From: CAVSRC01 sp963732845
Lineage (GTDB): Bacteria; Pseudomonadota; Alphaproteobacteria; Rhizobiales; Kaistiaceae
Direction of reading: 5' to 3'
Length of the DNA: 64,000 nt
Assembly (NCBI GenBank): GCA_963732845.1
Contig: CAVTBE010000005.1
Span: 62,001-126,000 of the forward strand
Position numbers and translations under genes: made by a program. The notes beneath the pieces are model-generated. The model did no database searches. It was given only the letters and a program-made list of their open reading frames with translations, and was not told where the DNA came from. Positions 38,098 to 47,200 of the stretch are shown piece after piece (the first letter of the stretch is position 1; each line of letters starts with the position of its first letter).

Positions 38098-38132
38098 CCG
38101 CCGTCCGGCTCCTGCCGGGCGGCGGTTTTCTT
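38098..38132 (+). terminator. intrinsic terminator of the L,D-transpeptidase operon
   Basis: ccgccgtccgg (38098-38108) pairs with ccgggcggcgg (38115-38125), 11 bp with one G-U pair, and is followed at once by ttttctt (38126-38132). This is a textbook Rho-independent terminator on the plus strand, about 160 bases after the second transpeptidase. Confidence 0.8.
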
Positions 38133-38184
38133 ATGCGAGCCCGCCAGGCGACCGCCGCCCGGGCGCAACGCTCCGCCGCTGTTG

Positions 38185-38784
38185 TCAGGTGCGGCGGCGG
38201 CCGGCAAGCCGGCTCAACAGCAACAGCGGGATGAGCAGAAACCACGTCTGCCGGGCATAGTCGGGCGCGTACCATGCAACCACAATCGACAGCCCAAAGA
38301 CTGCCGGCACCGTCAGCGAGCGCAGCCTTTCCACGCCGCGGTCGACCTTGACCAAAACGACGTGCTCCCGGCGAACGGCGTGATGCCAGAGCAGTGTCAG
38401 CAGCAGCGAGGCGACGACCATCGTTGCGGCATAGAGGATTGTGGCCACGCGCCCGTCGGTTTCGCTCAGCACCGACGTCACGAAGGGCATGAAGCCGATC
38501 ACCAGCAGGAAGAGGACATTGAGCCAGAGCAGCGTGGCATCGACCGATTGCAGGGTCCGCAGACGGCGGGCATGGCTGACCCAGAAATTGCCGATCACCA
38601 GGAAGCTCAGCACGTAACCGAGATATTTCGGCCAGATGGCGAGGAGATCGGCAAGCAAGGCGCCGTCGTCGAGCCCTCCGGCCGGGCGTGGCAGGCGGAT
38701 GTCGAGCACCAGCAGCGTGATGGCAATGGCCATCACACCGTCGGTGAAAGCCGTCAGGCGTTCAACGCCTCTGGTATCGCTCAT
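38185..38784 (-). CDS. TMEM175 family (DUF1211) membrane protein, putative potassium channel
   Basis: 199 residues from 38784 (GGGGGAG ribosome site). About six membrane helices. The first helix has RLTAFTDGVMAIAITLLVLD, matching the family R-x3-FSDG-type motif of bacterial TMEM175 channels (here FTDG). Prokaryotic members are tetrameric, weakly selective potassium channels. The frame stays open upstream into the next gene but without family similarity. Confidence 0.82.
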   Translation of the reverse strand: MSDTRGVERLTAFTDGVMAIAITLLVLDIRLPRPAGGLDDGALLADLLAIWPKYLGYVLSFLVIGNFWVSHARRLRTLQSVDATLLWLNVLFLLVIGFMPFVTSVLSETDGRVATILYAATMVVASLLLTLLWHHAVRREHVVLVKVDRGVERLRSLTVPAVFGLSIVVAWYAPDYARQTWFLLIPLLLLSRLAGRRRT

Positions 38785-38816
38785 GCGCTCCCCCCTGCCC
38801 TTTGCCAATCGTCCCG

Positions 38817-39806
38817 TCAGGACGCCCCCTGCCCGCCCGGCGCTGGCAGGCATCCCATGCCGGCCAGAGTCTCGCGCACCGCGGTCACCAGCGGCGTGCG
38901 CGGCTCTTCGCCGAGGACCCGGACGAGCCGCTGGTTGCCCATGTGAACCGGGGTGCGCCACAGATAGCGCACTTCCAGCAGTTCCCGGAACAACGGAACG
39001 ACGGGCGACAGCAGCCGTGCGGCGAGCCACGGGAAGCGGCGCACCCTGATGCGCGGATTGCCGGCCGCGGAGCGGATGGCAGCGATCATCCGGGTGCCAT
39101 CGGGATCCCATTGGCCCTCCATATGGAAGATGGCAAAGGGTTCGAGCGAATCGGTGCGCTCGATGAGGCGCACCATGGTCTCGGCGACATCCGGCAGATA
39201 GGCCCATTGATGGCCGACGCCGCGCTTGCCCGGATAGGTGATCCCGGTCACCGGCTTGCCGGGCTTCACCAGCCCCTGCGAGAACCAGCTGTTGCCGGGC
39301 CTGGCTCCGAAGAAGTTGCCGGCGCGCACGACCAGTGCCGGCGTGCCGGCATCGGCGGCCGTGCGCAGGCGGCGCTCCATCTCGACGCGGATGCGTCCCT
39401 TAACGGTGACGGGCCGTTGCGGCGCGGTCTCATCGATCTCGGGAAAAGTGTCCGGCCCGAAATTGTAGATAGTGCCGGGCAGGACGACGCGGGCGCCGCT
39501 GGCCCGTGCGGCGGCGATGGTGTTGTCGAGCATCGGCAGCACCAGCTCGTTCCACTTGCGGTAGCCCGGCGGATTGACAGCGTGGACGACGATCGAAGCG
39601 CCTTCCGCCGCGGCCACGACATTGCCTGCGACCATGGCGTCGCCCTTGAGCCAGGTGACTGGCGCCGCCTTGTCCGTCGCCGCAAGCCGGTCGGGATTGC
39701 GGTGAAGCGCCTTCACCATCCAGCCGCGCTCGGCGAGGCGACGGGCGACTTCGCCGCCAATGCCGCCGGATGCGCCGAGAACCAGAGCGATTCGGGAATT
39801 CGTCAT
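38817..39806 (-). CDS. NAD(P)-dependent extended SDR / NmrA-like oxidoreductase
   Basis: 329 residues from the ATG at 39806 (GGAGGC ribosome site). Rossmann motif VLGASGGIGGEVARRL at the N-terminus; no clear YxxxK pair in the classical position, so it may be an atypical SDR. Central segment ALVVRAGNFFGA and WAYLPDVAE fit sugar-epimerase-like relatives. It is divergent from a LysR-type regulator, which probably controls it. Confidence 0.82.
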   Translation of the reverse strand: MTNSRIALVLGASGGIGGEVARRLAERGWMVKALHRNPDRLAATDKAAPVTWLKGDAMVAGNVVAAAEGASIVVHAVNPPGYRKWNELVLPMLDNTIAAARASGARVVLPGTIYNFGPDTFPEIDETAPQRPVTVKGRIRVEMERRLRTAADAGTPALVVRAGNFFGARPGNSWFSQGLVKPGKPVTGITYPGKRGVGHQWAYLPDVAETMVRLIERTDSLEPFAIFHMEGQWDPDGTRMIAAIRSAAGNPRIRVRRFPWLAARLLSPVVPLFRELLEVRYLWRTPVHMGNQRLVRVLGEEPRTPLVTAVRETLAGMGCLPAPGGQGAS

Positions 39807-39911
39807 GTCTGCCTCCATGGATTGGGTCCGGTGTTTGCTCCGGGGCCAAGATGGAGGTTGGGCCTGCTATACGGAATTGCCGGATTTCGTCGGGTCTCTA
39901 TACTGAAATAG

Positions 39912-40817
39912 ATGAACCGGACCGCGCCCGACTGGGGCCTCTATCGCAGTTTTCTGGCGGTCCTCCGCGAAAAGTCGCTGTCCGGGGCGGCGCGGGCGCT
40001 CGCCCTCACCCAGCCGACGCTGGCGCGCCACATCAATGCGCTGGAGGCGGCGCTGGGCTTCGAGCTGTTCACCCGCTCCCAGCACGGCCTGACGCCGACA
40101 CAGGCGGCGCTGGAGCTCAAGCCCTATGCCGAAAGCCTGGAGGCGAACAGCGCGGCCCTGCTGAGGACCGCCTCCGGCCTCGCAGACACGGTCAAGGGCA
40201 CCGTGCGAATCACCGCCAGCGAGGTGGTCGGCGGCGAAGTCCTGCCGCCCATCCTCGCCACACTCAGCCGGCAACACCCGGCGCTGGAGTTCGAGCTGGT
40301 GCTCTCCGACGTGGTGGACAATCTGCTGCGCCGCGACGCCGACATCGCCGTGCGCATGGTCGAGCCGCGGCAGGAGGCGCTGGTGGTCAGGAAGCTGGGC
40401 AGCATCAGCCTCGGCTTCTACGCGCGCCGGGACTATCTGGCCGCGTTCGGCACGCCGGCGCGCTTCGCCGACCTGGCGCAGCACAGCCTGATCGGCGTCG
40501 ACCGGGAAACGCCCGCGTTCCGCTCCGTCGTGGCGCACCTTCCCGATGTCGCCGAGCTGCGTTTCGCGTTGCGCGCCGACAGCACCATCGCCCAGTTCCG
40601 CGCGATTCAGGCCGGATTCGGCATCGGCATCTGCCAGGTGGGTCTCGCCGTTGCCGATCCCGATCTGGTGCGGCTGCTCCCCGAGGCTTTCGACGTGAAG
40701 CTCGGCGTTTGGTTGGCCATGCACGAGAACCTGCGCGCCACGCTGCGCTGCCGCACGGTGTTCGACGGATTGGCGCGCGGGCTTACCGACTACATCCGCA
40801 GTCAGGCCGAGCGCTGA
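39912..40817 (+). CDS. LysR-family transcriptional regulator
   Basis: 301 residues: winged helix-turn-helix (about 1-62; YRSFLAVLREKSLSGAARAL, TQPTLARHINALE) and an effector domain (about 90-290). It is divergent from the extended SDR gene over a 105-bp gap, the classic LysR arrangement, and is followed by a VOC protein gene that it may also affect. Confidence 0.92.
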   Translation: MNRTAPDWGLYRSFLAVLREKSLSGAARALALTQPTLARHINALEAALGFELFTRSQHGLTPTQAALELKPYAESLEANSAALLRTASGLADTVKGTVRITASEVVGGEVLPPILATLSRQHPALEFELVLSDVVDNLLRRDADIAVRMVEPRQEALVVRKLGSISLGFYARRDYLAAFGTPARFADLAQHSLIGVDRETPAFRSVVAHLPDVAELRFALRADSTIAQFRAIQAGFGIGICQVGLAVADPDLVRLLPEAFDVKLGVWLAMHENLRATLRCRTVFDGLARGLTDYIRSQAER

Positions 40818-40903
40818 CACTGCTGACGCAAGGCTGTCAGCAGCGCTTTGCGAAACTCCCGGACAGGGCGCCGACCGCCGCGCGAAAACCGAGAGGGCCT
40901 GTC

Positions 40904-41314
40904 ATGAACCTCGTCTCGACACGGATCATCACCGACGACATCAAGCGACTGGTCGCCTTCTACGAGGCGGTCACCGGGCTCACACCGACCTGGTACACGG
41001 AAGACTTCGCTGAACTGGTGACGCCGTCGTGCACCCTGGCGATCGGCAGTACGCGCACCATGGGCCTGTTCAGCCCCGGCGCGGCGCACGCCGCCGACAA
41101 TCACAGCGTGATCCTCGAATTCCGCGTCGGCGACGTCGACGGGGAATTCGTCCGGATCGAGAAAACGCTGGGCGATGTCGTGCAACAGCCGACCACCATG
41201 CCGTGGGGAAACCGCTCGCTGATGTTCCGCGATCCCGACGGCAACCTCGTCAACGTCTTCACGCCGGTCAGTGCCGAGGCGAGAAAGAAGCACGGCCTGC
41301 AGCCGGCGGACTGA
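40904..41314 (+). CDS. VOC (glyoxalase/bleomycin-resistance) superfamily protein
   Basis: 136 residues, one paired beta-alpha-beta-beta-beta unit set. The start at 40904 gives MNLVSTRIITDDIKRLVAFYE, typical of the fold. A candidate metal site is His and Glu in NHSVILEFRV and Asp-Pro-Asp in FRDPDGNLVNVF. It could be a dioxygenase, lyase or drug-binding protein; the sequence does not decide. Confidence 0.85.
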   Translation: MNLVSTRIITDDIKRLVAFYEAVTGLTPTWYTEDFAELVTPSCTLAIGSTRTMGLFSPGAAHAADNHSVILEFRVGDVDGEFVRIEKTLGDVVQQPTTMPWGNRSLMFRDPDGNLVNVFTPVSAEARKKHGLQPAD

Positions 41315-41412
41315 TACCCGGCGATCCGTCCGCCGCCGGCGCGTGCCGCCTTGACGCCATCGGCCGCCGGACAAGGTCCGGCGGCCGATGGGCAGTCCGA
41401 TGCCGTTGCGTC

Positions 41413-44268
41413 TCAGGCGAGCCCGTGGACCTCGCGGCTGTGGGCTTCCTGCTCCTTGAACTGGTCGAAGCGCGGCAGGAACTTGTCCCAGTCGATGATG
41501 TGGGAGTCGAGTTCCGGCCCGTCGATGCAGGCGTGCTTGCGCACCATCTTGCCGTCGATGGTGACGGGAACCATGCAGGCGCCGCACATGCCGGTGGCGT
41601 CCACCATGATCGAGTTGAGGCTGACGACGGTGGGAACTTCGTACTTCTTCGTCAGCTCGCTCACCGCTTTCATCATCAGCGGCGGGCCGATGGCGATCAC
41701 CTCGGCGACCTTGCGGCCCTTCCAGGACTTCTTGTCGTCCATCATGGCCTGCAGCGGCGTGGTGACGAAGCCCTTCACCCCGAAGGTGCCGTCATTGGTG
41801 GTGTAGATCACGTCGAGCTGCTTGCCGAACTCCTTCTGCAGCTTGTCGACGCGCTCGCCTGCGGCCGTCCAGAACATCAGGTCCTTGCTGCGGTAGCCGG
41901 CGATCAGGGTGACGTGATTGCCCATCTTCAGATGCTCGCGCATGATCGGATAGACCGGCGGCAGGCCGAGGCCGCCGGCGCAGAACACCACCGTCTTCTT
42001 GCCTTCGTAGCGGTGCAGCTTGGAGGGCTGGCCGAGCGGTCCGGCAACGCCGGCGAAGGCTTCGCCCTTGTCCATCTGGTTGATCAGGATGGAGCTGGAG
42101 CCGACACCCTGGATGACCAGGTCGATGGTGCCCGCCTTGGCGTCCCAGTCGGCGAGCGTGAGCGGGATGAGCTCGCCCTTCGGCGTCGCCAGCACGCGCA
42201 CGAACTGACCGGCCTGGGCCGAACGGGCGATCACCGGGGCATTGACCGTGAACTCCACGATGCCCGGCGACAGCTCGACCTTCCTGATCAGGGTCGCGGG
42301 TGCCGCGGCCTTCTCGGTGTAGTCGAGCGCCCTGGCGACCAGGTCCTTGATCTCCGCGGGTGAGAACGGGATCTCGCCGGCGATCTCGCTCGCCGCCGCC
42401 TTGCCGTCGCCGGCCGCGTTGATGGCGGTGGAGCCGCCGCGCGTGGCATCGCCGCCCGAGTAGATGCCCTCCATCGAGGTTTCCTGCGAGGTGCCGCCGG
42501 GCAGATCGAGGGTGCCCCATTTGGTGGTCTTGATGCGCGGCTCGGAGTCCTTGATGATCGGGTTCGACGCGTTGCCGAGGGCCATGATGACCAAGTCGAC
42601 TTCCATCGGCTCGGTCTCGCCCGTGGGCACCGGCGAACGGCGGCCCGAAGCGTCCGGCTTCCCGAGCTCCATCACGTCCAGGATGGTGTGGCAGACCTGG
42701 TGACGGCTGTTGCCCGAGAACTCGCGCGGAGCACGCAGCACCTTGAGCTTGACGCCCTCTTCCAGGGCGTGATGCAACTCCTCGACACGCACCGGCATCT
42801 CGGCGCGGGTGCGGCGGTAAACGATGGTGACGTCGGCGCCGAGACGAAGCGAGGTGCGCGCCGAGTCCATCGCGGTGTTGCCGGCACCGATGACGATGAC
42901 CTTCTTGCCCTTCACCAGCGGCAGCGGCGTCTCGTAGTCGTCGAGCCTGGCCTGCAAGAGGTTGACGCGGGTGAGGAATTCGTTGGCGCTCATCACGCCG
43001 TTGAGCTCCTCGCCGGGCACGTTCATGAAGCGCGGCAGGCCGGCGCCGGTGCCGACGAAGATCTTCCAGAAGCCGGCGTTGCGCAGGTCCTGCAGGGTGG
43101 CCGTCTTGCCGACCACGAAGTTGCGCACGAACTTGCCGCCGAGGCGGTCGATCTTGCCGACAACGTCGTCGATCAGCGCATTGGGCAGACGGAACTCGGG
43201 AATGCCGTAGCGCAGCACGCCGCCGAGGTCATGGAAGGCCTCGAACACCGTGACCGGGAAGCCTTCGGTCGACAACAGATAGGCGTTGATCAGGCCGGCG
43301 GGACCGGAGCCGACCACCGCGATGGGCGGCTTCTCGGCCTTCTGCCAGGGGGTGACGTAGTTCTCCCACCCGGCATCCCGGCTGCCAGGGTTCTCCTTGG
43401 CGTTGAGCCGCTCGCGCTCGGGCAGGTACCATTCGAGCTGGCCGATCTCGATCGGCCGGCCGGTGATGGTGCACACGCCCTGGCACTGCAGCTCCTGCGG
43501 GCAGACGCGGCCGGTGACGTTGGGCAGCGGGTTACAGCTCTCGATCAGTTTGAGGGCTTCCTTGAAGCGGCCGTTGCCCAGGAGATCCATCATCTCGGGG
43601 ATGTGGATCTTGACCGGGCAGCCGCCCTTGGGCTGCTTTCTGCCTTGCACCAGGACGCCGACCTCGCAAGGCTTGTCTTCGCACTGCTTGTCGCGCATCA
43701 CCTCGAGCCAGACCAAGAGGTCGACCTCGCGCGGGCTGTAGCCCAGCGTGCGGTAGCCGAGATAGCCCATGGTGACGAGATCGAAGTCCTGGGCGCGTTC
43801 TTCGGCCGGGCGCACATAAGGCGGGATGTAGCTCTCCGCCGGCCAGCCCTTCGACAGTCCCTTGAACATGGGATAGCGGTCGGAGAGGTCGGCGTCGATC
43901 GCGGCGATGAACTTGCGCTTGTACTTCAGCGGCAGCGCCCAGATGAAGCGCTGCAGGATCGTCGCCATGTCGTCGTCGCGCAGCAGCAGATTCCACAGCG
44001 TCTTGATGAAGTCGGCGCCGAGCTGGTCCTGCTTGAACTCCCAGACGATGGCATGGGTGCCGTCGTCGACGAATACCTGGCGCAGCGACTTGGGATCGTT
44101 GAGAAGCCGCTTGCGCAACAGCCCGAGCTGCTTCTTGAAGACGTGCAGGGCTTCGGAGCTCTCCAGCTCCTCAAGTTCGCTCTGCGTCGTCTCGAGGACG
44201 GTGGTTACCTCGCGATAACGATCGAGGTCTCCCCGAACCGAGCCCCTCTCCATTGTCTCACTGGGCAT
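41413..44268 (-). CDS. fused NfnB-NfnA type FAD/Fe-S oxidoreductase with novel N-terminal extension
   Basis: About 951 residues from the ATG at 44268 (GGAG upstream; start overlaps the PFOR stop). Residues 1-190: helical region I cannot assign. 196-270: ferredoxin-like GltD N-terminal region with Cys in CEDKPC, GGCPV, VCPQELQCQGVC for two [4Fe-4S] clusters. 320-640: FAD and NAD(P) domains (GSGPAGL, GAGNTAMDSA, GGDATRGGSTA), as in NfnB/GltA. 645-951: NfnA-like reductase (QFVRV, CAGGLGLPPVYPI) with the [2Fe-2S] cysteines in GMCGACMV and HACIDGPE. Nfn enzymes couple NADPH, NADH and ferredoxin by flavin bifurcation. Paired with PFOR it should redistribute electrons from pyruvate oxidation. Confidence 0.85.
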   Translation of the reverse strand: MPSETMERGSVRGDLDRYREVTTVLETTQSELEELESSEALHVFKKQLGLLRKRLLNDPKSLRQVFVDDGTHAIVWEFKQDQLGADFIKTLWNLLLRDDDMATILQRFIWALPLKYKRKFIAAIDADLSDRYPMFKGLSKGWPAESYIPPYVRPAEERAQDFDLVTMGYLGYRTLGYSPREVDLLVWLEVMRDKQCEDKPCEVGVLVQGRKQPKGGCPVKIHIPEMMDLLGNGRFKEALKLIESCNPLPNVTGRVCPQELQCQGVCTITGRPIEIGQLEWYLPERERLNAKENPGSRDAGWENYVTPWQKAEKPPIAVVGSGPAGLINAYLLSTEGFPVTVFEAFHDLGGVLRYGIPEFRLPNALIDDVVGKIDRLGGKFVRNFVVGKTATLQDLRNAGFWKIFVGTGAGLPRFMNVPGEELNGVMSANEFLTRVNLLQARLDDYETPLPLVKGKKVIVIGAGNTAMDSARTSLRLGADVTIVYRRTRAEMPVRVEELHHALEEGVKLKVLRAPREFSGNSRHQVCHTILDVMELGKPDASGRRSPVPTGETEPMEVDLVIMALGNASNPIIKDSEPRIKTTKWGTLDLPGGTSQETSMEGIYSGGDATRGGSTAINAAGDGKAAASEIAGEIPFSPAEIKDLVARALDYTEKAAAPATLIRKVELSPGIVEFTVNAPVIARSAQAGQFVRVLATPKGELIPLTLADWDAKAGTIDLVIQGVGSSSILINQMDKGEAFAGVAGPLGQPSKLHRYEGKKTVVFCAGGLGLPPVYPIMREHLKMGNHVTLIAGYRSKDLMFWTAAGERVDKLQKEFGKQLDVIYTTNDGTFGVKGFVTTPLQAMMDDKKSWKGRKVAEVIAIGPPLMMKAVSELTKKYEVPTVVSLNSIMVDATGMCGACMVPVTIDGKMVRKHACIDGPELDSHIIDWDKFLPRFDQFKEQEAHSREVHGLA

Positions 44269-47200
44269 GGATGATCTCCGCATCGCAGTTGGCCGCAACC
44301 CGCGCGATCTTGGACTTCAGCTCGGGCGTGACCTTCACGCGGTCCACCGCGCCCGGGATGAGACGTCCGATCTCCTTGGTCTCGCCGTCGACGACGATCT
44401 TGGCTTTCTCGAACAACTCCGGCAGGTCCTGGTAGCAGGTCTTGCAGTTGTTGCACTTGACGAGGTCCGCTTCGTCCACGGCGACCAGAGGCGCGCCGTT
44501 GCCGCCGGAAGCGGCAGGTGCCGCAGCCGCCGGTGCGGGCGCCGCCGCCGCGCCCGGCATGAGCGAGGCTGCGAAGCCGTTCGGTGGCGCACTGGAAGAC
44601 GCCGCCAGCTCGGACATGGCGCGGGCAATGGAGTCGAGCGAGCTTTCGCGCTCGTCCACCGCCGTCTTGTACTGCGCCTCAGGGCCTCGAGTTCCGCGCG
44701 GTGGCTTTCGTCGATCCGCACGACGTCGATGCCGGCGAGATACTGCAGGGTGCGCCAGTACTTCCGCCGCTCCTGCACCAGATGGACGATGGTCTGGGAG
44801 GCTTCGAGCTTGACCAGCGCCTTGTCGGCGTCCGTAGCCCAGACGAACGGCGTCTTGCCGGCACGCTCGGCTTCGGGAAGTTCGACATACTCCGCGATCT
44901 CGACGCTTTCGGCATCGGCGGCCAGCTTGCGGAATTGCTTCTTGAAGCGGGTCTCGGTCCGCGCGAAGTCGGCCGGGGTGTAAGGCACCTCCTTGAGCTT
45001 GGTGGCACCGTCCTCGACATACTCGATCGTGGCCGTGGCCCAGTCCTTGTCGATCTCCGGATTGCCATCGAGCACGAAGCGGCTGTGCAGATCCGTGCCA
45101 CGGCGCGGGTCATGCACGAACACCGGGTTCATGCGGCTCTCGACCGCCATGCGGGCGTGCTGGCTGGCCGCGGCATCGGCGATGCCGTGTTCGGCCTGGC
45201 ACGGCGTGTAGACGTCGAGGACTGCCGGCGAATCGTTGTGCGTCAGGAACTGCATGGTGGAATTGAGGAAGTGCCCCTGCAGCGCGGTGGTGGCCTGGAC
45301 CACGAAGACGTTGGGATGGAACGCCGCGATCAGGCCCAGTTCCTTGCGGGCTTCCTGTTTGCCGGAATGGGCGGCGCCGAACCGGCTCAAGTCGGAATCC
45401 TGGCCGGTGAGGCTGGCCGTGGAGGCCTGGCCGCCGGTGTTGGAATAGACGCCGGTGTTGAGCACCACGGTCTTGATCGGCGTCGAGGTCGCCAGGACGC
45501 GCGACAGGGCGCCGAAGCCGATGTCATAGGTGGCGCCGTCACCGCCGATTGAGAACACGGTCGGCATCAGCGTCAGTTCTTCCGGAGTGAAGTCGCTCCA
45601 GCCGAAGGTCCTGAAGAACTTGTCGTGGACCTGCGGATCGTATTCGTCGGCGAGTTCGAGTTTGGCCGTGCGCAGGGCACGGACGTCCTCGGCAGTTTCC
45701 GCCGCGAGGCCTTCGAAGATGCCCTTGGCAACCGCCGGCGAGTCCTGGAACAGGCTGTTCACCCAGGGATCGTTGTAGGGGTTGAAGGGGAAGGTCGAGG
45801 CGTACACGCTCGAGCAGCCGGTGGCATTGGCGATCACCGAGGCGGCCGGGCCGTTGCCGGTGGGACCGGTCTCGAAGTTGAACAGCCGCTTCTCGAGAGT
45901 CTTGATCGTCTTCTGAATGCGCTCGCGCCGCTCGGTATCGTCGACCGCCGCCTGCTTGGCGTCGAGCCTGGCGATCAGTTCCTCCAGTTCGCGCATGTGC
46001 TCCTTGCGCCGCCGGTCCTGGATGGCGTGGTTGGCGCTGGTGACCAGACGGATGGCGGTGACCTCGCCGCAGCCGCGGCAGGCACCGTGGCCGCCGGTGG
46101 TCGCATAGTAGTTGTTGCGATCGAGCATCAGGCGCTTGGTATCGCCGTCCGGCTTGGTGGCGCCTTCGACGAAGCGCGAAGGCGTGTTGGGCAGGTTGCT
46201 CAGGAACTCGAAGCGTTCCTGCAGGGAGTCGAGCAGCGCATCGTCCTGTTGGCGTTCGACCAGGGCGTGCGGGCCGCAGACGTCGATGCATTCCAGGCAG
46301 CCCGAGCATTTCCACGGATCGATGGCGGCGGAATAGAGGCCACCCGAACCCGGCGTGGCCTTTTCCATGGCGTCGAAGAAGGGCCGCGTCCTGGCCACCG
46401 GGAAGACGGCGACGGCTTCCGCCAGCTTGCCGAGATTGCGGCGCAGCGTGGCGTTTTCGACGTCGAGCTTGGCTACCGCCCCCACGACCACGTCGCGGAA
46501 GGGCCTGGCGTCCTTGTCCTGCCGGTAGATCTCACGCGCCGCATCGCTGAGGGCGTGAACCTGGCCACGCAGCGCATCGCGCTGCGGTTCGGCGAGATCG
46601 ATCTGGCCGATCGCCGCGTGAAGCAGATCGTGGATGTCGTGCACCGTGTTGGGGATGGCGGCATCAGGGCAGACCAGCGCGCATTCCATGCAGCCGGTGC
46701 AGAGGTCGGGATTGAACTCCGGCACGCTGCGGCGGAACAGGCCCTTGTCCTTCGCCGCCGCACTAGCGGCCGGCATGAACAGGCCGGTGCCCGGCAGCAC
46801 CGGGGCTTCGGCGATGGTGCCGTCGCGGAAGGGCGCCGCCACCATGTCGTCGAAATATTCCGGATCGAGGAAGTTGGAGCTGGCACCGGGCGTCCCCAGA
46901 CGGCACATCGCCGCCGAGATCGCCGACGCTGCGTGCCTTCACCTTGGCCGGCGCCTTCTCCGCTTCGGCGAATTCCGGCTGCGCTGTAGTCGACCTTGTG
47001 GGTCGCCGCGAAGGCCTCGCGGATGACCGTGAGGTTGCCCTCGACCACGGCGCCGCCCTTGGCGCCGAACTTCTTGCTGAGATCCTTGCGGATCTTTTCG
47101 AGCATCACGTCCTGCGTGGCGCCCGACACGATGCGGTCGACATGGCCGCAGATGGCGCCGATGAAGGCGATGCCCATCATGCGGGTCTCGAGTTCCGGCG

